Source: JBBQZP01 sp038207585
GTDB taxonomy: Bacteria; Pseudomonadota; Alphaproteobacteria; Rhodobacterales; Rhodobacteraceae
NCBI GenBank assembly: GCA_038207585.1
Contig: JBBQZP010000002.1
Coordinates: forward strand, 62,001-126,000
DNA: 64,000 nt
Reading direction: 5' to 3'
Shown: positions 53,479-62,096 of the stretch, piece by piece
Numbering within the stretch: the first letter of the stretch is position 1
How the letters are laid out: each line of letters starts with the position of its first letter
Notes under the pieces: generated by a model
Seen by the model: only the letters and a program-made list of their open reading frames with translations
The model's database searches: none
What the model was told of the DNA's origin: nothing
Made by a program: the position numbers and the translations under genes

Positions 53479-55281
53479 ATGGCAGCTTACGCTTACGAAA
53501 CGCATGATTATGACGTGGTGGTTGTAGGGGCCGGGGGGGCCGGTCTGCGCGCCACGCTTGGCATGGCCGAACAGGGGCTGCGCACCGCTTGCGTGACCAA
53601 GGTTTTTCCGACCCGCAGCCATACCGTGGCCGCTCAGGGTGGCATTGCGGCCAGCCTGTCGAACATGGGGCCCGACAACTGGCAGTGGCACATGTATGAC
53701 ACCGTCAAGGGCAGTGACTGGCTGGGCGACACCGACGCGATGGAATATCTGGCGCGTGAGGCGCCAAAGGCTGTGTACGAACTTGAACACTACGGCGTGC
53801 CGTTTTCGCGCACCGAAGAGGGCAAGATCTACCAGCGCCCGTTTGGTGGCCACACCACCGAATTCGGCGAAGGCCCCCCGGTGCAGCGCACCTGTGCCGC
53901 CGCCGACCGCACCGGCCACGCCATTCTGCACACGCTTTACGGCCAAAGCCTGAAGCAGAAGGCCGAGTTTTTCATCGAGTATTTCGCGCTTGATCTGATC
54001 ATGACCGATGGCCGCTGCACCGGCGTTGTCGCGTGGAAACTGGATGACGGCACGATTCACGTCTTCAACGCCAAGATGACGGTTCTGGCGACCGGCGGCT
54101 ATGGGCGCGCCTATTTCAGTGCGACCTCTGCCCACACCTGCACCGGCGACGGCGGCGGCATGGTCGCACGCGCAGGCCTACCCTTGCAGGATATGGAGTT
54201 TGTGCAGTTCCACCCCACCGGCATCTACGGCTCGGGCTGTCTGATCACCGAAGGGGCGCGCGGCGAGGGTGGCTATCTGACCAACTCCGAAGGCGAGCGG
54301 TTCATGGAACGCTATGCGCCGACCTACAAGGATCTGGCGAGCCGCGATGTGGTCAGCCGCTGCATGACGCTGGAGATCCGCGAAGGCCGCGGTGTCGGCC
54401 CGAACAAGGATCACATCCACCTGAACCTGAACCACCTGCCGCCCGAAACTCTGGCGCTGCGGCTGCCCGGCATTTCCGAATCCGCGCGCATTTTCGCGGG
54501 CGTCGATCTGCACAAGGAACCGATCCCGGTTCTGCCCACGGTGCATTACAACATGGGCGGCATCCCCACGAATTATTGGGGCGAGGTTCTGAACCCGCAA
54601 CCGGGCAACCCCGACGCCACCTTCCCCGGCCTGATGGCCGTGGGTGAGGCGGGCTGTGCATCGGTGCATGGCGCGAACCGGCTGGGCTCGAACAGCCTGA
54701 TCGACCTTGTGGTGTTTGGCCGCGCCGCAGCCATCCGCGCGGGCGAGATTGTCGATGCCAAGGAAGCCCCCGCCCCGGTGAACAAGCCCGAGGTGGACCG
54801 CGCGCTTTCCCGCTTTGACGCAATGCGCAACGCTAACGGCTCCACCGGCACGGCGGAACTGCGGCTTGAGATGCAGAAAACCATGCAGGAAGACGCCGCC
54901 GTGTTCCGCACCGACAAGACGCTGGCCGAGGGCATGGAAAAGATGATCGGCATCGCCAAAAAAATGGATGATATCCGCGTCACCGACCGCAGTCTTGTCT
55001 GGAACAGCGACCTGATGGAAACGCTGGAGCTGGACAATCTGATGCCCAACGCGCTTGCCACCATCGTCGCCGCCGAGGCCCGCAAGGAAAGCCGGGGGGC
55101 GCACGCGCATGAAGATTACCCCAACCGCGATGATGTGAACTGGCGCGTGCATTCGCTGGCCCATGTGGATGGTGCGCGCGTCACCCTGTCATCACGCCCG
55201 GTGCATCTGGACCCGCTGACCAAACACGAAGACGGAGGAATCGACTTGAAAAAAATCGCACCCAAGGCGCGCGTCTATTGA
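53479..55281 (+). CDS. sdhA: Succinate dehydrogenase flavoprotein subunit
   Basis: A 600-residue flavoprotein starting at ATG 53479 behind AAGGAA. FAD is bound by VVGAGGAGLRATLGMAEQG; the covalent-FAD histidine is in FPTRSHTVAAQGG; active-site motifs are QFHPTGIYGSGCLITEGARG and HGANRLGSNSLIDLVVFGRA. It oxidises succinate to fumarate. The stop overlaps the start of a lipoprotein gene (TTGA). Confidence 0.97.
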   Translation: MAAYAYETHDYDVVVVGAGGAGLRATLGMAEQGLRTACVTKVFPTRSHTVAAQGGIAASLSNMGPDNWQWHMYDTVKGSDWLGDTDAMEYLAREAPKAVYELEHYGVPFSRTEEGKIYQRPFGGHTTEFGEGPPVQRTCAAADRTGHAILHTLYGQSLKQKAEFFIEYFALDLIMTDGRCTGVVAWKLDDGTIHVFNAKMTVLATGGYGRAYFSATSAHTCTGDGGGMVARAGLPLQDMEFVQFHPTGIYGSGCLITEGARGEGGYLTNSEGERFMERYAPTYKDLASRDVVSRCMTLEIREGRGVGPNKDHIHLNLNHLPPETLALRLPGISESARIFAGVDLHKEPIPVLPTVHYNMGGIPTNYWGEVLNPQPGNPDATFPGLMAVGEAGCASVHGANRLGSNSLIDLVVFGRAAAIRAGEIVDAKEAPAPVNKPEVDRALSRFDAMRNANGSTGTAELRLEMQKTMQEDAAVFRTDKTLAEGMEKMIGIAKKMDDIRVTDRSLVWNSDLMETLELDNLMPNALATIVAAEARKESRGAHAHEDYPNRDDVNWRVHSLAHVDGARVTLSSRPVHLDPLTKHEDGGIDLKKIAPKARVY

Positions 55282-55610
55282 CCGCCCGCATCCTAATGCT
55301 GGCGGCAGTTTCCGCCCTTACCCTGCAAGGTTGCGCCCCTGTTGCGCTGATCTATGCTGACAAACGGGGCGACTCAAAGGCTGCGATTGCGCCTCTGGTC
55401 GCCCGCGCGCACCCCGATGTGGATACCGACGCTGCGACGACCTGCGTTGTCAAAGGTATGACCTACGGCGAGGTGTTCGCGCTGCCGACGTCGGATGCAA
55501 CGAAAGATGCCGCCGCCAATCAGGTGCAGGTGACGGAACTGCTGGCCCGCCCCATCGTGTCTGGCTGCATAGCCGCCCTGCCCCGCGTTCAGCCGGTTGT
55601 TGCGCAATGA
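55278..55610 (+). CDS. Putative small lipoprotein after sdhA
   Basis: A 110-residue protein starting at TTG 55278, overlapping the sdhA stop by TTGA. The signal peptide MTARILMLAAVSALTLQGC ends in a lipobox cysteine. The mature part has two more cysteines (DTDAATTCVVKGMTYGEVFA, VSGCIAALPRVQ). A start at ATG 55296 is possible. No domain known. It is one of three non-sdh genes between sdhA and sdhB. Confidence 0.75.
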   Translation: MTARILMLAAVSALTLQGCAPVALIYADKRGDSKAAIAPLVARAHPDVDTDAATTCVVKGMTYGEVFALPTSDATKDAAANQVQVTELLARPIVSGCIAALPRVQPVVAQ

Positions 55611-55700
55611 TCTGTGGTGGTCTTTTCCGGCGCATTGCCTTGTGCAAGGCTGCCGACGAAGGCCCCGCAAATCTGCGCTGCCAAATCGAAAGGTGACACG

Positions 55701-56024
55701 ATGACCGGATTTTCCATTCGAGTTCTTGCTGTGGGCGCGGCCCTTGCCGCCTGCTCGCCCACCGATATTGCCGACAAACTGGGCCGCAATGCGGCGTCCA
55801 GTGTGGTCAAGCCCATTGTGGGGCAAAACCTGATCGGCTCTCAGGCCGATGCGGCGACGCGCTGCATTCTGGACAATGCCTCGGCCAGTGATGTGGAATC
55901 GCTCGCCCGCGATGTGGGGGTAGAGGCGGGCACGTCGACGGTGAACACGGTACGCCGCATTGCGTATCAGCCCGAAACGCTGGCCTGCCTGACACAGGCC
56001 GGTCTGCCGCAATTGCGGCTCTGA
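55701..56024 (+). CDS. Putative small lipoprotein, second of pair
   Basis: A 107-residue protein starting at ATG 55701 with AAAGGT upstream. The signal peptide MTGFSIRVLAVGAALAAC ends in a lipobox. The mature part (CILDNASASDVESLARDVGV, later CLTQAGLPQLRL) has two cysteines in the same relative positions as the gene before it, so the two may be distant paralogues. Function unknown. Confidence 0.75.
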   Translation: MTGFSIRVLAVGAALAACSPTDIADKLGRNAASSVVKPIVGQNLIGSQADAATRCILDNASASDVESLARDVGVEAGTSTVNTVRRIAYQPETLACLTQAGLPQLRL

Positions 56025-56039
56025 TTGGTGCAGCCCGAC

Positions 56040-56849
56040 ATGCGTCGCCTGATCGTGCATCTGGGGGTTCAGAAGACGGGGACAACCTCGCTTCAGAACT
56101 TCCTTGCGCGCAACCGGGCGGCGCTGGCCGGGCGGATGGCGGTGCTGACGCCCACCAAGGACTCGCCCCTGCGCGGGGTCGGGCGGGCGGCGACGGCGTT
56201 TTCGCTGGCACCGTCTGCCGCGAGCGAAGCCGCGCTTGCGCAGGCTTTGGCCGATTGTATGCTGGACATCGCGGCCACGGGCACCACGCTTCTGTCGCAC
56301 GAAAACCTGCCCGGCGCGGTGATCGGCAATGGCGGCACCGTGCAGCTTTATCCGAAAATCGCGCAGATTCTGGCGCTTGTGGATGCAGCATTCAAGCCGC
56401 TGGTCCCGGAATATGTGATCTACACCCGCGACATGCCTGCGTGGAAACGCAGCGTGCATGGTCAGGTGATACGCACCGATGGCTACACCCGCACCCTGCC
56501 CGACTTTCTTGCCGAAACCGAAGATTGCGGCGATTGGGCAGACCTTGCCGCCCGAATGACCGCCGCCGTTGGCCCCCGTGTCACCGTTTTCCGGCTGGAG
56601 GATGAGCCCCACGCGCAATTCCCCGGCACCCAGCTTTTGCGCCACGCAGGGCTTACCGATGCCGACATCGCCGCTCTGAACCCAATTCCGGGGCGACAAA
56701 ACCGCGCGATGAACGCGGGTGCGCTTGAATTCGCCCGGCTGGTGAATACCATAGATGTGCCGCCTCGCGTGCGCCGGATGGTGATCGACCTTGCCGCAAC
56801 CCACCAATCCCTGTTCAACGCAGGCCCCGTCACAGCCGATGCAGGCTGA
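56040..56849 (+). CDS. Sulfotransferase-like protein
   Basis: A 269-residue protein from ATG 56040 (GTG 56028 and TTG 56025 are alternative starts, immediately after the previous stop). VHLGVQKTGTTSLQNFLARN is the 5'-phosphosulfate-binding loop of PAPS-dependent sulfotransferases. The second PAPS motif is less clear, around EYVIYTRDMPAWKRSVHG. The acceptor is unknown. Placement between sdhA and sdhB is unexplained. Confidence 0.78.
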   Translation: MRRLIVHLGVQKTGTTSLQNFLARNRAALAGRMAVLTPTKDSPLRGVGRAATAFSLAPSAASEAALAQALADCMLDIAATGTTLLSHENLPGAVIGNGGTVQLYPKIAQILALVDAAFKPLVPEYVIYTRDMPAWKRSVHGQVIRTDGYTRTLPDFLAETEDCGDWADLAARMTAAVGPRVTVFRLEDEPHAQFPGTQLLRHAGLTDADIAALNPIPGRQNRAMNAGALEFARLVNTIDVPPRVRRMVIDLAATHQSLFNAGPVTADAG

Positions 56850-56860
56850 AAGGAAACGCC

Positions 56861-57637
56861 ATGGTTCAGTTCACGCTTCCCAAGAACTCCAAAATCCGTA
56901 CCGGCAAAACCTGGCCCCGGCCAGAGGGCAAGAACATCCGCAAGGTGCAGGTTTACCGCTGGACCCCCGATGATGGTGAAAACCCGCGCGTGGACACCTA
57001 TTTTCTGGATACCGACACCTGCGGCCCGATGGTTCTGGATGCGCTGATCAAGATCAAGAATGAGATTGACCCGACGCTGACGTTTCGACGGTCATGCCGC
57101 GAGGGGATTTGCGGATCGTGCGCGATGAACATCGACGGGATCAACACGCTGGCCTGCATTTACGGTCTGGACGAGATCAAGGGCGATATCCGCATCTATC
57201 CGCTGCCCCACATGGCCGTGGTCAAGGATCTGATCCCCGATCTGACTCACTTTTACGCCCAGCACGCCAGCATCATGCCGTGGCTGGAAACCAAGACAAA
57301 CCGTCCGGCCAAAGAATGGAAGCAATCCATCGAAGACCGCGAAAAGCTGGACGGCCTTTATGAATGCGTGATGTGCGCGTGTTGTTCGACATCCTGCCCA
57401 AGCTATTGGTGGAACAGCGATAAATACCTTGGGCCAGCAGCACTTTTGCACGCCTATCGCTGGATCATCGACAGCCGGGATGAGGCGACGGGCGAGCGTC
57501 TGGATGATCTGGAAGACCCGTTCAAGCTGTATCGTTGCCACACGATCATGAACTGCGCCAAGACCTGCCCCAAGGGATTGAACCCGGCCAAGGCGATTTC
57601 AGAAATCAAGCATATGATGGTGGAACGGGTGGTTTGA
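56861..57637 (+). CDS. sdhB: Succinate dehydrogenase iron-sulfur subunit
   Basis: A 258-residue protein. The 2Fe-2S motif is CREGICGSCAMNIDG with a following C; the 4Fe-4S and 3Fe-4S clusters use CVMCACCSTSCPSYWW and CHTIMNCAKTCPKGL. It links SdhA to the quinone site. AAGGAAA precedes the ATG. It is separated from sdhA by three unrelated genes on the same strand. Confidence 0.97.
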   Translation: MVQFTLPKNSKIRTGKTWPRPEGKNIRKVQVYRWTPDDGENPRVDTYFLDTDTCGPMVLDALIKIKNEIDPTLTFRRSCREGICGSCAMNIDGINTLACIYGLDEIKGDIRIYPLPHMAVVKDLIPDLTHFYAQHASIMPWLETKTNRPAKEWKQSIEDREKLDGLYECVMCACCSTSCPSYWWNSDKYLGPAALLHAYRWIIDSRDEATGERLDDLEDPFKLYRCHTIMNCAKTCPKGLNPAKAISEIKHMMVERVV

Positions 57638-57707
57638 TTTCGGGTTCGCCAAGGATTTTCCATGAATCGGCCCGAAAACTGCCTAGATCCCGTGCTAACC
57701 CGCGTTC

Positions 57708-58010
57708 ATGGAACAGTTTCTGACAAATTTTAACGACTTCATGTCGTTTGTGCCGGTGCAGCTTTTCGGATTGTCGCCCGACGTGTCCGCAATGCTGAAA
57801 CTGCTGATCGTTGTGCTGTTCGCCTTTTGGGCGCTGCGGTCGATCTTTGGCCGCTCGCGCAGCGAAAAGCCGTGCCGCTGGCACAAATTGCGGGGCGGCG
57901 ACAAGAAACTGGCGCGCTGGCAGTGCAAAGAGTGTCACGCCGTCGCAATGTCGACGGGAAAGCGGGTTCCGGTGACATGTGAGGCTTACTTGCAGGCCCG
58001 CATTCTGTAA
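57708..58010 (+). CDS. Small membrane protein with zinc-ribbon-like end, 100 aa
   Basis: A membrane helix at residues 25-47 (SAMLKLLIVVLFAFWALRSI) is followed by a basic soluble part with a CRWH pair and a CKECH group about 17 residues later and one more cysteine. CxxH plus CxxC could bind zinc or an iron-sulfur cluster. No family was recognised. It directly follows sdhB, 70 bp away. Confidence 0.75.
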   Translation: MEQFLTNFNDFMSFVPVQLFGLSPDVSAMLKLLIVVLFAFWALRSIFGRSRSEKPCRWHKLRGGDKKLARWQCKECHAVAMSTGKRVPVTCEAYLQARIL

Positions 58011-58043
58011 GGCTAACTCCGCCTGAACCAAGCGGAGCGCCCA

Positions 58044-58904
58044 ATGAAACCTGACAATCCTCAACACGCGCTGCCCCAGGACGCAGATGCCCGGCGCGCT
58101 CTGGCACCCGTGATCTGCTATCCGACCTCTGCCCTGCCGCAGCCCGACATCGCTGCGTTTCAGGCGGCGCGGGCGGGTTGGCAACCGGTGTCACAGACGC
58201 TGATCCCGCCGCGCGAGGCGCGTTGTTTTTCGGTGCCTGCGGGGCATTTCTTCCGCATCCTGTCGGTTGATGGTCCGCAGGTGGGTGATCTGAACCTGTG
58301 GAACGCGGCGGATCTTTCAGAGCGGTTCTATTCGGGCAAGACGCGTGCGCTGCATGGCACGCATCTGTCCACCGGCGACCGGATGTGGAGCAGCTTTCCT
58401 GCGCTGCGCCCGATGGCGCTGATCACCGATGACACGCTGGATTGGTACGGCTTTGATGCCTTTGGCGCGTCGGTGCATGATGTGATCGGCACCCGCTGCG
58501 ACCCCTACACTCATAACCTTTTGTCGGGTGGCCAGTATCACAATTGCTGCCACTCGAACCTGACACGGACGCTGGCCGAGACAACCGGACTGCCCCTGCA
58601 TGTGGCCGAAGCGCATGTGCATGACGTGCTAAACGTCTTCATGTGCACCGGGTTCAGCCGCGAGACTGGGCAATACATCATGAAAGCCTCGCCGGTGCGG
58701 CCGGGTGATTATCTGGAGTTCTTTGCCGAGATTGATCTTCTGGGCGGGCTTTCGGCCTGCCCGGGTGGAGATTGTTCAGCCGAACATTCGTCTGATACGG
58801 CCACTTGTCATCCATTGCTGGTTGAAGTCTTCCATCCCCTGGCCCCGCCGGTCGGATGGGTGCCACCCGCGCGCAACGGCTATGACCAAAGCCACGGGAT
58901 TTAG
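58044..58904 (+). CDS. DUF1989 protein (urea carboxylase-associated family)
   Basis: A 286-residue soluble protein. Motifs GTRCDPYTHNLLSGG, YHNCCHSNLTRTLAE and CPGGDCSAEH supply clustered cysteines and histidines likely to bind metal. The family is often linked with urea carboxylase or amino-acid/guanidine degradation, but no such genes are in this window. It follows the small protein above by 33 bp and ends at a terminator. Confidence 0.88.
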   Translation: MKPDNPQHALPQDADARRALAPVICYPTSALPQPDIAAFQAARAGWQPVSQTLIPPREARCFSVPAGHFFRILSVDGPQVGDLNLWNAADLSERFYSGKTRALHGTHLSTGDRMWSSFPALRPMALITDDTLDWYGFDAFGASVHDVIGTRCDPYTHNLLSGGQYHNCCHSNLTRTLAETTGLPLHVAEAHVHDVLNVFMCTGFSRETGQYIMKASPVRPGDYLEFFAEIDLLGGLSACPGGDCSAEHSSDTATCHPLLVEVFHPLAPPVGWVPPARNGYDQSHGI

Positions 58905-58910
58905 GCAGGA

Positions 58911-58931
58911 AGGGGGGCTGTCTGCCCCCCT
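58911..58931 (+). terminator. Terminator of DUF1989 gene
   Basis: The stem GGGGGGC/GCCCCCC with a 5-base loop begins 7 bp past the stop codon and is followed by TCTTG. Convergent with the aldo/keto reductase gene. Confidence 0.7.
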
Positions 58932-58958
58932 CTTGACGCTGCGCGCCAATTCACCCCC

Positions 58959-58985
58959 CGAGGATATTTTCGTCAAAATGAAAGC
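58959..58985 (+). repeat. Dispersed intergenic repeat, copy 4
   Basis: Reads CGAGGATATTTTCGTCAAAA followed by TGAAAGC. It matches copy 2 (26721-26755) over its right 27 bases with one change. It lies between convergent gene ends, as copy 3 does. Confidence 0.75.
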
Positions 58986-58996
58986 ATGAGGGCAGG

Positions 58997-59980
58997 TCAG
59001 CAGAAGCGTTCGACCGTGCCTGCCTGTTCATCGTTATAGCGGTCGCCGTGGGCCCAGCCGACCGGCAGGATCGTGGCGATCTGGCGGTGATCGTCGGGAG
59101 TCAGTGAGATCTCGGACGCCTCGGCCCAATCGCGCAGATGCTGGGCTGTGCGGGTTCCGGGGATCGGAATCAGGTGGTCGCCCTGCGCCAGCACCCATGC
59201 CAGTGCCAAAGCGGGCGGGGTCAGGCCCCGGTCGGCGGAATAGGCGCGGAAGGCGGTGATTTTTGCGGCATTGAGCGGCCAGTTATCGGGTTGGAACCGG
59301 GGGATCTGGCGGCGGAATTCAGATGGGTCCAGCGTGGCCGGGTCAAGCATTTTCTGGCCCAACGCGCCGCGTGCGATGGGCGAGAAAGGAACAAAGGCAG
59401 TGCCAAGTTCGGCGCAGGTTTGCAGAAGGCCCAGTTCGGGCTGGCGGGTCCACAGCGAATATTCATTCTGGACCGCGCGGCAGGGGTGAACGGCATGGGC
59501 GCGGCGCAGGGTGTAGGGAGCGATTTCCGACATGCCGTAGCCGCCGATCTTGCCTTCCTCGACCAGCCGCGACAGGGTCCCTGCGACCTCTTCTATCGGG
59601 CGGGATTGTTCGTGGCGGTGGATGTAGAACAGCGCCACATGATCCACACCAAGCCGTATGAGCGAGCCTTCAAGTTCGGCGCGCAGATGGGCGTCGGAAT
59701 TGTCGATCCGGCGCGCGGGGCCGTTCACAATGCTCGCTTTGGTCGCCAGCACTGCGGGATGGCGGCGGGTTTTCAGCCATTCGCCCAGCACGGTTTCGGA
59801 GCGGCCTTGCCCGTAGATATTGGCGGTGTCGTAGAATGTGATGCCGTGATCCCAGGCCGCATCAAGGCAGCGCAGGCTGTCATCATCGGTTGTGGCACCG
59901 AAGATACCGCCAAAGGAAAGGCACCCCAGACCAATTGCAGATACCATCGGGCCGTCCGTGCCCAGTTGCCGCTGTTTCAT
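58997..59980 (-). CDS. Aldo/keto reductase
   Basis: A 327-residue TIM-barrel reductase starting MKQRQLGTDGPMVSAIGLGC at ATG 59980 behind AAGGAG; the open extension to 60034 is not used. The catalytic set is visible: D and Y in FYDTANIYGQGRSE, K in ATKASIVNGP and H in FYIHRHEQSRP. It would reduce a sugar aldehyde or similar with NADPH. It is the last gene of the GntR-deoD-SHMT-like cluster, 51 bp after the SHMT-like stop. Confidence 0.92.
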   Translation of the reverse strand: MKQRQLGTDGPMVSAIGLGCLSFGGIFGATTDDDSLRCLDAAWDHGITFYDTANIYGQGRSETVLGEWLKTRRHPAVLATKASIVNGPARRIDNSDAHLRAELEGSLIRLGVDHVALFYIHRHEQSRPIEEVAGTLSRLVEEGKIGGYGMSEIAPYTLRRAHAVHPCRAVQNEYSLWTRQPELGLLQTCAELGTAFVPFSPIARGALGQKMLDPATLDPSEFRRQIPRFQPDNWPLNAAKITAFRAYSADRGLTPPALALAWVLAQGDHLIPIPGTRTAQHLRDWAEASEISLTPDDHRQIATILPVGWAHGDRYNDEQAGTVERFC

Positions 59981-60030
59981 CGTGATCTCCTTGAAAGGGC
60001 AACGGCGTAGACCCGCCCGAATCGGTTCGG

Positions 60031-61353
60031 TCAACCCTGCCTGACGTAATGCAGGCCGGTAAATTCAGCCCGCAAGGATGCCGTGCGGGGGGCGAGGGTT
60101 TCGGGCGCGTTCGAGCGCAACGCCTCGGCGATCAGGGCGGCGATTGCGGGCGCATCTGCGGGGGTGACACCGCGCCGAACTAATTCCGGCGTGCCGATAC
60201 GCAACCCGTTCAGATCGCCCGCCACATCTGCGATGGGCAGGCCGATGCCGCAGGCCAGAAACCCCGCCTTGCGTAGGGTTTTGGACGCGGTCTGCCCGCC
60301 GCCGAAGGCCGCCGCTTCAACTGCGAACTGGTGGCTTTGCGTGGCACCCCGGTCGGCGGCGAAAACCGGCAGATCAAGGGCCGAAAGCTCGCGTGCCAGG
60401 GCTTGCGCCACATCAACCATCATCTGCGCATAATCCGCGCCGAAAGCGCGCCAGTCCAGCAGCGATATTGCCAGCGCTGCGGTCTTGCCTGCATCAAAAT
60501 TGGCCGTCATGCCGGGGTAAGCGATGCCATCCAGCCGCTCGGCAATCATCGCGTCATCGGTCACGATCAGCCCCCCCGCCGGCCCGCCCAGCGATTTATA
60601 GGTGCTCATCGTCATCAGATGCGCGCCTTGGGCCAAAGGGTTGGCCCAGACGCCACCCGCTATGATCCCGCATTGATGGGCGGCATCGAACAGCACATGC
60701 GCGCCGACCTCATCTGCAATAGCGCGGATCTCGGGCACCGGATGGGGGAACAGGTTCAGGCTGCCGCCGATGGTGATGATCTTTGGCCGCACCTTATGGG
60801 CCAAAGTGCGCAGGGCGTCCAGATCGACGGTGTAACCATCGGCGTTCACAGGGGCGGCGTGGGTGATCAACCCGTAAAGCCCGGCACAGCCCGCCGCGTG
60901 GTGGGTGACATGTCCGCCCACCGCAGGCGGCGGGGCGATGATCGCATCGCCGGGTTTGGCCAGCGCCATGAAGCCGTAAAGATTGGCCATCGCGCCGGAA
61001 GCGCATCGCACCTCGGCATAGCGCGCACCGAAAACGGATGCGGCCAGTTCGGCGGCGATGACCTCGATCTCTTCAATCGCCTCAAGCCCCATTTCGTATT
61101 TGTCGCCGGGGTAGCCAAGGCTGGGGCGCGAGCCAAGGCCGCGCGACAGGGCCGCTTCGGCGACAGGGTTCATCACGTTGGTCGCGGGGTTCAGGTTGAA
61201 GCAGTCGCGGTCGTGGATCTGCGCGTTCTGGATGATCAGCGCCTCGATCCGGTCGGCAATGCGGTCGGTGTCTTCGGTCAGCAGGGCGGCAATCGCCTGC
61301 ACGCGGGTTTCGGCAATTTCGGGCACCCAGGGGCGCGGGGCAAGGTGAGTCAT
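60031..61353 (-). CDS. SHMT-like PLP enzyme with altered folate-site residues
   Basis: A 440-residue fold-type I PLP protein aligning with GlyA over its whole length. Retained: PLP lysine K253, H148 in GGHVTH, D223/H226 in LFDAAHQ and the carboxylate arginine in LNGLRIGTP. Changed: the glutamate of ASEN (E57 in Escherichia coli) is T58, the following YPGKRYYGG region is YPGDKYEMG (Y65 to E87), and the histidine before the PLP lysine is Y252. These residues serve folate-dependent chemistry, so the enzyme is unlikely to be standard SHMT. A folate-independent aldolase or transaldolase is more likely. It sits downstream of deoD. Confidence 0.85.
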   Translation of the reverse strand: MTHLAPRPWVPEIAETRVQAIAALLTEDTDRIADRIEALIIQNAQIHDRDCFNLNPATNVMNPVAEAALSRGLGSRPSLGYPGDKYEMGLEAIEEIEVIAAELAASVFGARYAEVRCASGAMANLYGFMALAKPGDAIIAPPPAVGGHVTHHAAGCAGLYGLITHAAPVNADGYTVDLDALRTLAHKVRPKIITIGGSLNLFPHPVPEIRAIADEVGAHVLFDAAHQCGIIAGGVWANPLAQGAHLMTMSTYKSLGGPAGGLIVTDDAMIAERLDGIAYPGMTANFDAGKTAALAISLLDWRAFGADYAQMMVDVAQALARELSALDLPVFAADRGATQSHQFAVEAAAFGGGQTASKTLRKAGFLACGIGLPIADVAGDLNGLRIGTPELVRRGVTPADAPAIAALIAEALRSNAPETLAPRTASLRAEFTGLHYVRQG

Positions 61354-61379
61354 ATAGGCTCCGATGGGGAAAAATTGCG

Positions 61380-62084
61380 TCAGGCGAAGGCGGCGGTCAG
61401 CGCGATTTCCACCATGTCGCCAAAGCTGCGTTCGCGGTCGGTGGCGGGCAAAGCCTCATCGCGCAGCAGATGGTCAGACATCGTCAGCACCGCCAAAGCG
61501 CGCCTGCCGTAGCGGGCAGCAAGGGTGTAAAGCTCTGCCGCCTCCATCTCTACGCACAATACCCCGTGGCGCTGCATCTGTTCGTTCAGATCGGGGCGTT
61601 CGTCGTAGAATACATCCGACGAATAGATCTGTCCCGCGTGGGTGCGCACGCCAAGCGTCTGTGCCGCGTCCCACGCCGCACGCAGCAGGCCGAAATCGGC
61701 GGTGGGTGCGAAATTCAGGTCACGGAATATCCCGCGGGACGGCGTGGACAGCGTGCAGGCTGACATCGCCAGCACCACGTCGCGGATGTTGACCCCCGGT
61801 TGCATCGCCCCGGCCGATCCGATGCGGATCAGCGTTTGCGCGCCGTAATCGCGGATCAGCTCATTCACATAGATCGAAAGCGACGGCATCCCCATGCCAG
61901 ACCCGTGGATGGTGACGCGGTGCCCCTTCCAGGTGCCGGTATAACCCAACATGCCGCGCACTTCGTTGACCAGAACCGCATCCGTCAGGAAGGTCTCCGC
62001 CGCCCAGCGTGCGCGGTAAGGATCGCCCGGCAGAAGCACGGTTTCGGCAATGTCGCCGGGTTTGGCACCGATATGGAACGTCAT
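61380..62084 (-). CDS. deoD: Purine-nucleoside phosphorylase
   Basis: A 234-residue hexameric-type PNP. It begins FHIGAKPGDIAETVLLPGDP and has HGSGMGMPSLSIYVNELI, MEAAELYTLAARYGRRAL and the catalytic aspartate in TMSDHLLRDE. It splits purine nucleosides with phosphate to base and ribose-1-phosphate. It is 12 bp after the GntR gene and 26 bp before the SHMT-like gene, forming one operon. Confidence 0.94.
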   Translation of the reverse strand: MTFHIGAKPGDIAETVLLPGDPYRARWAAETFLTDAVLVNEVRGMLGYTGTWKGHRVTIHGSGMGMPSLSIYVNELIRDYGAQTLIRIGSAGAMQPGVNIRDVVLAMSACTLSTPSRGIFRDLNFAPTADFGLLRAAWDAAQTLGVRTHAGQIYSSDVFYDERPDLNEQMQRHGVLCVEMEAAELYTLAARYGRRALAVLTMSDHLLRDEALPATDRERSFGDMVEIALTAAFA

Positions 62085-62096
62085 GTGCAGTCTCCG

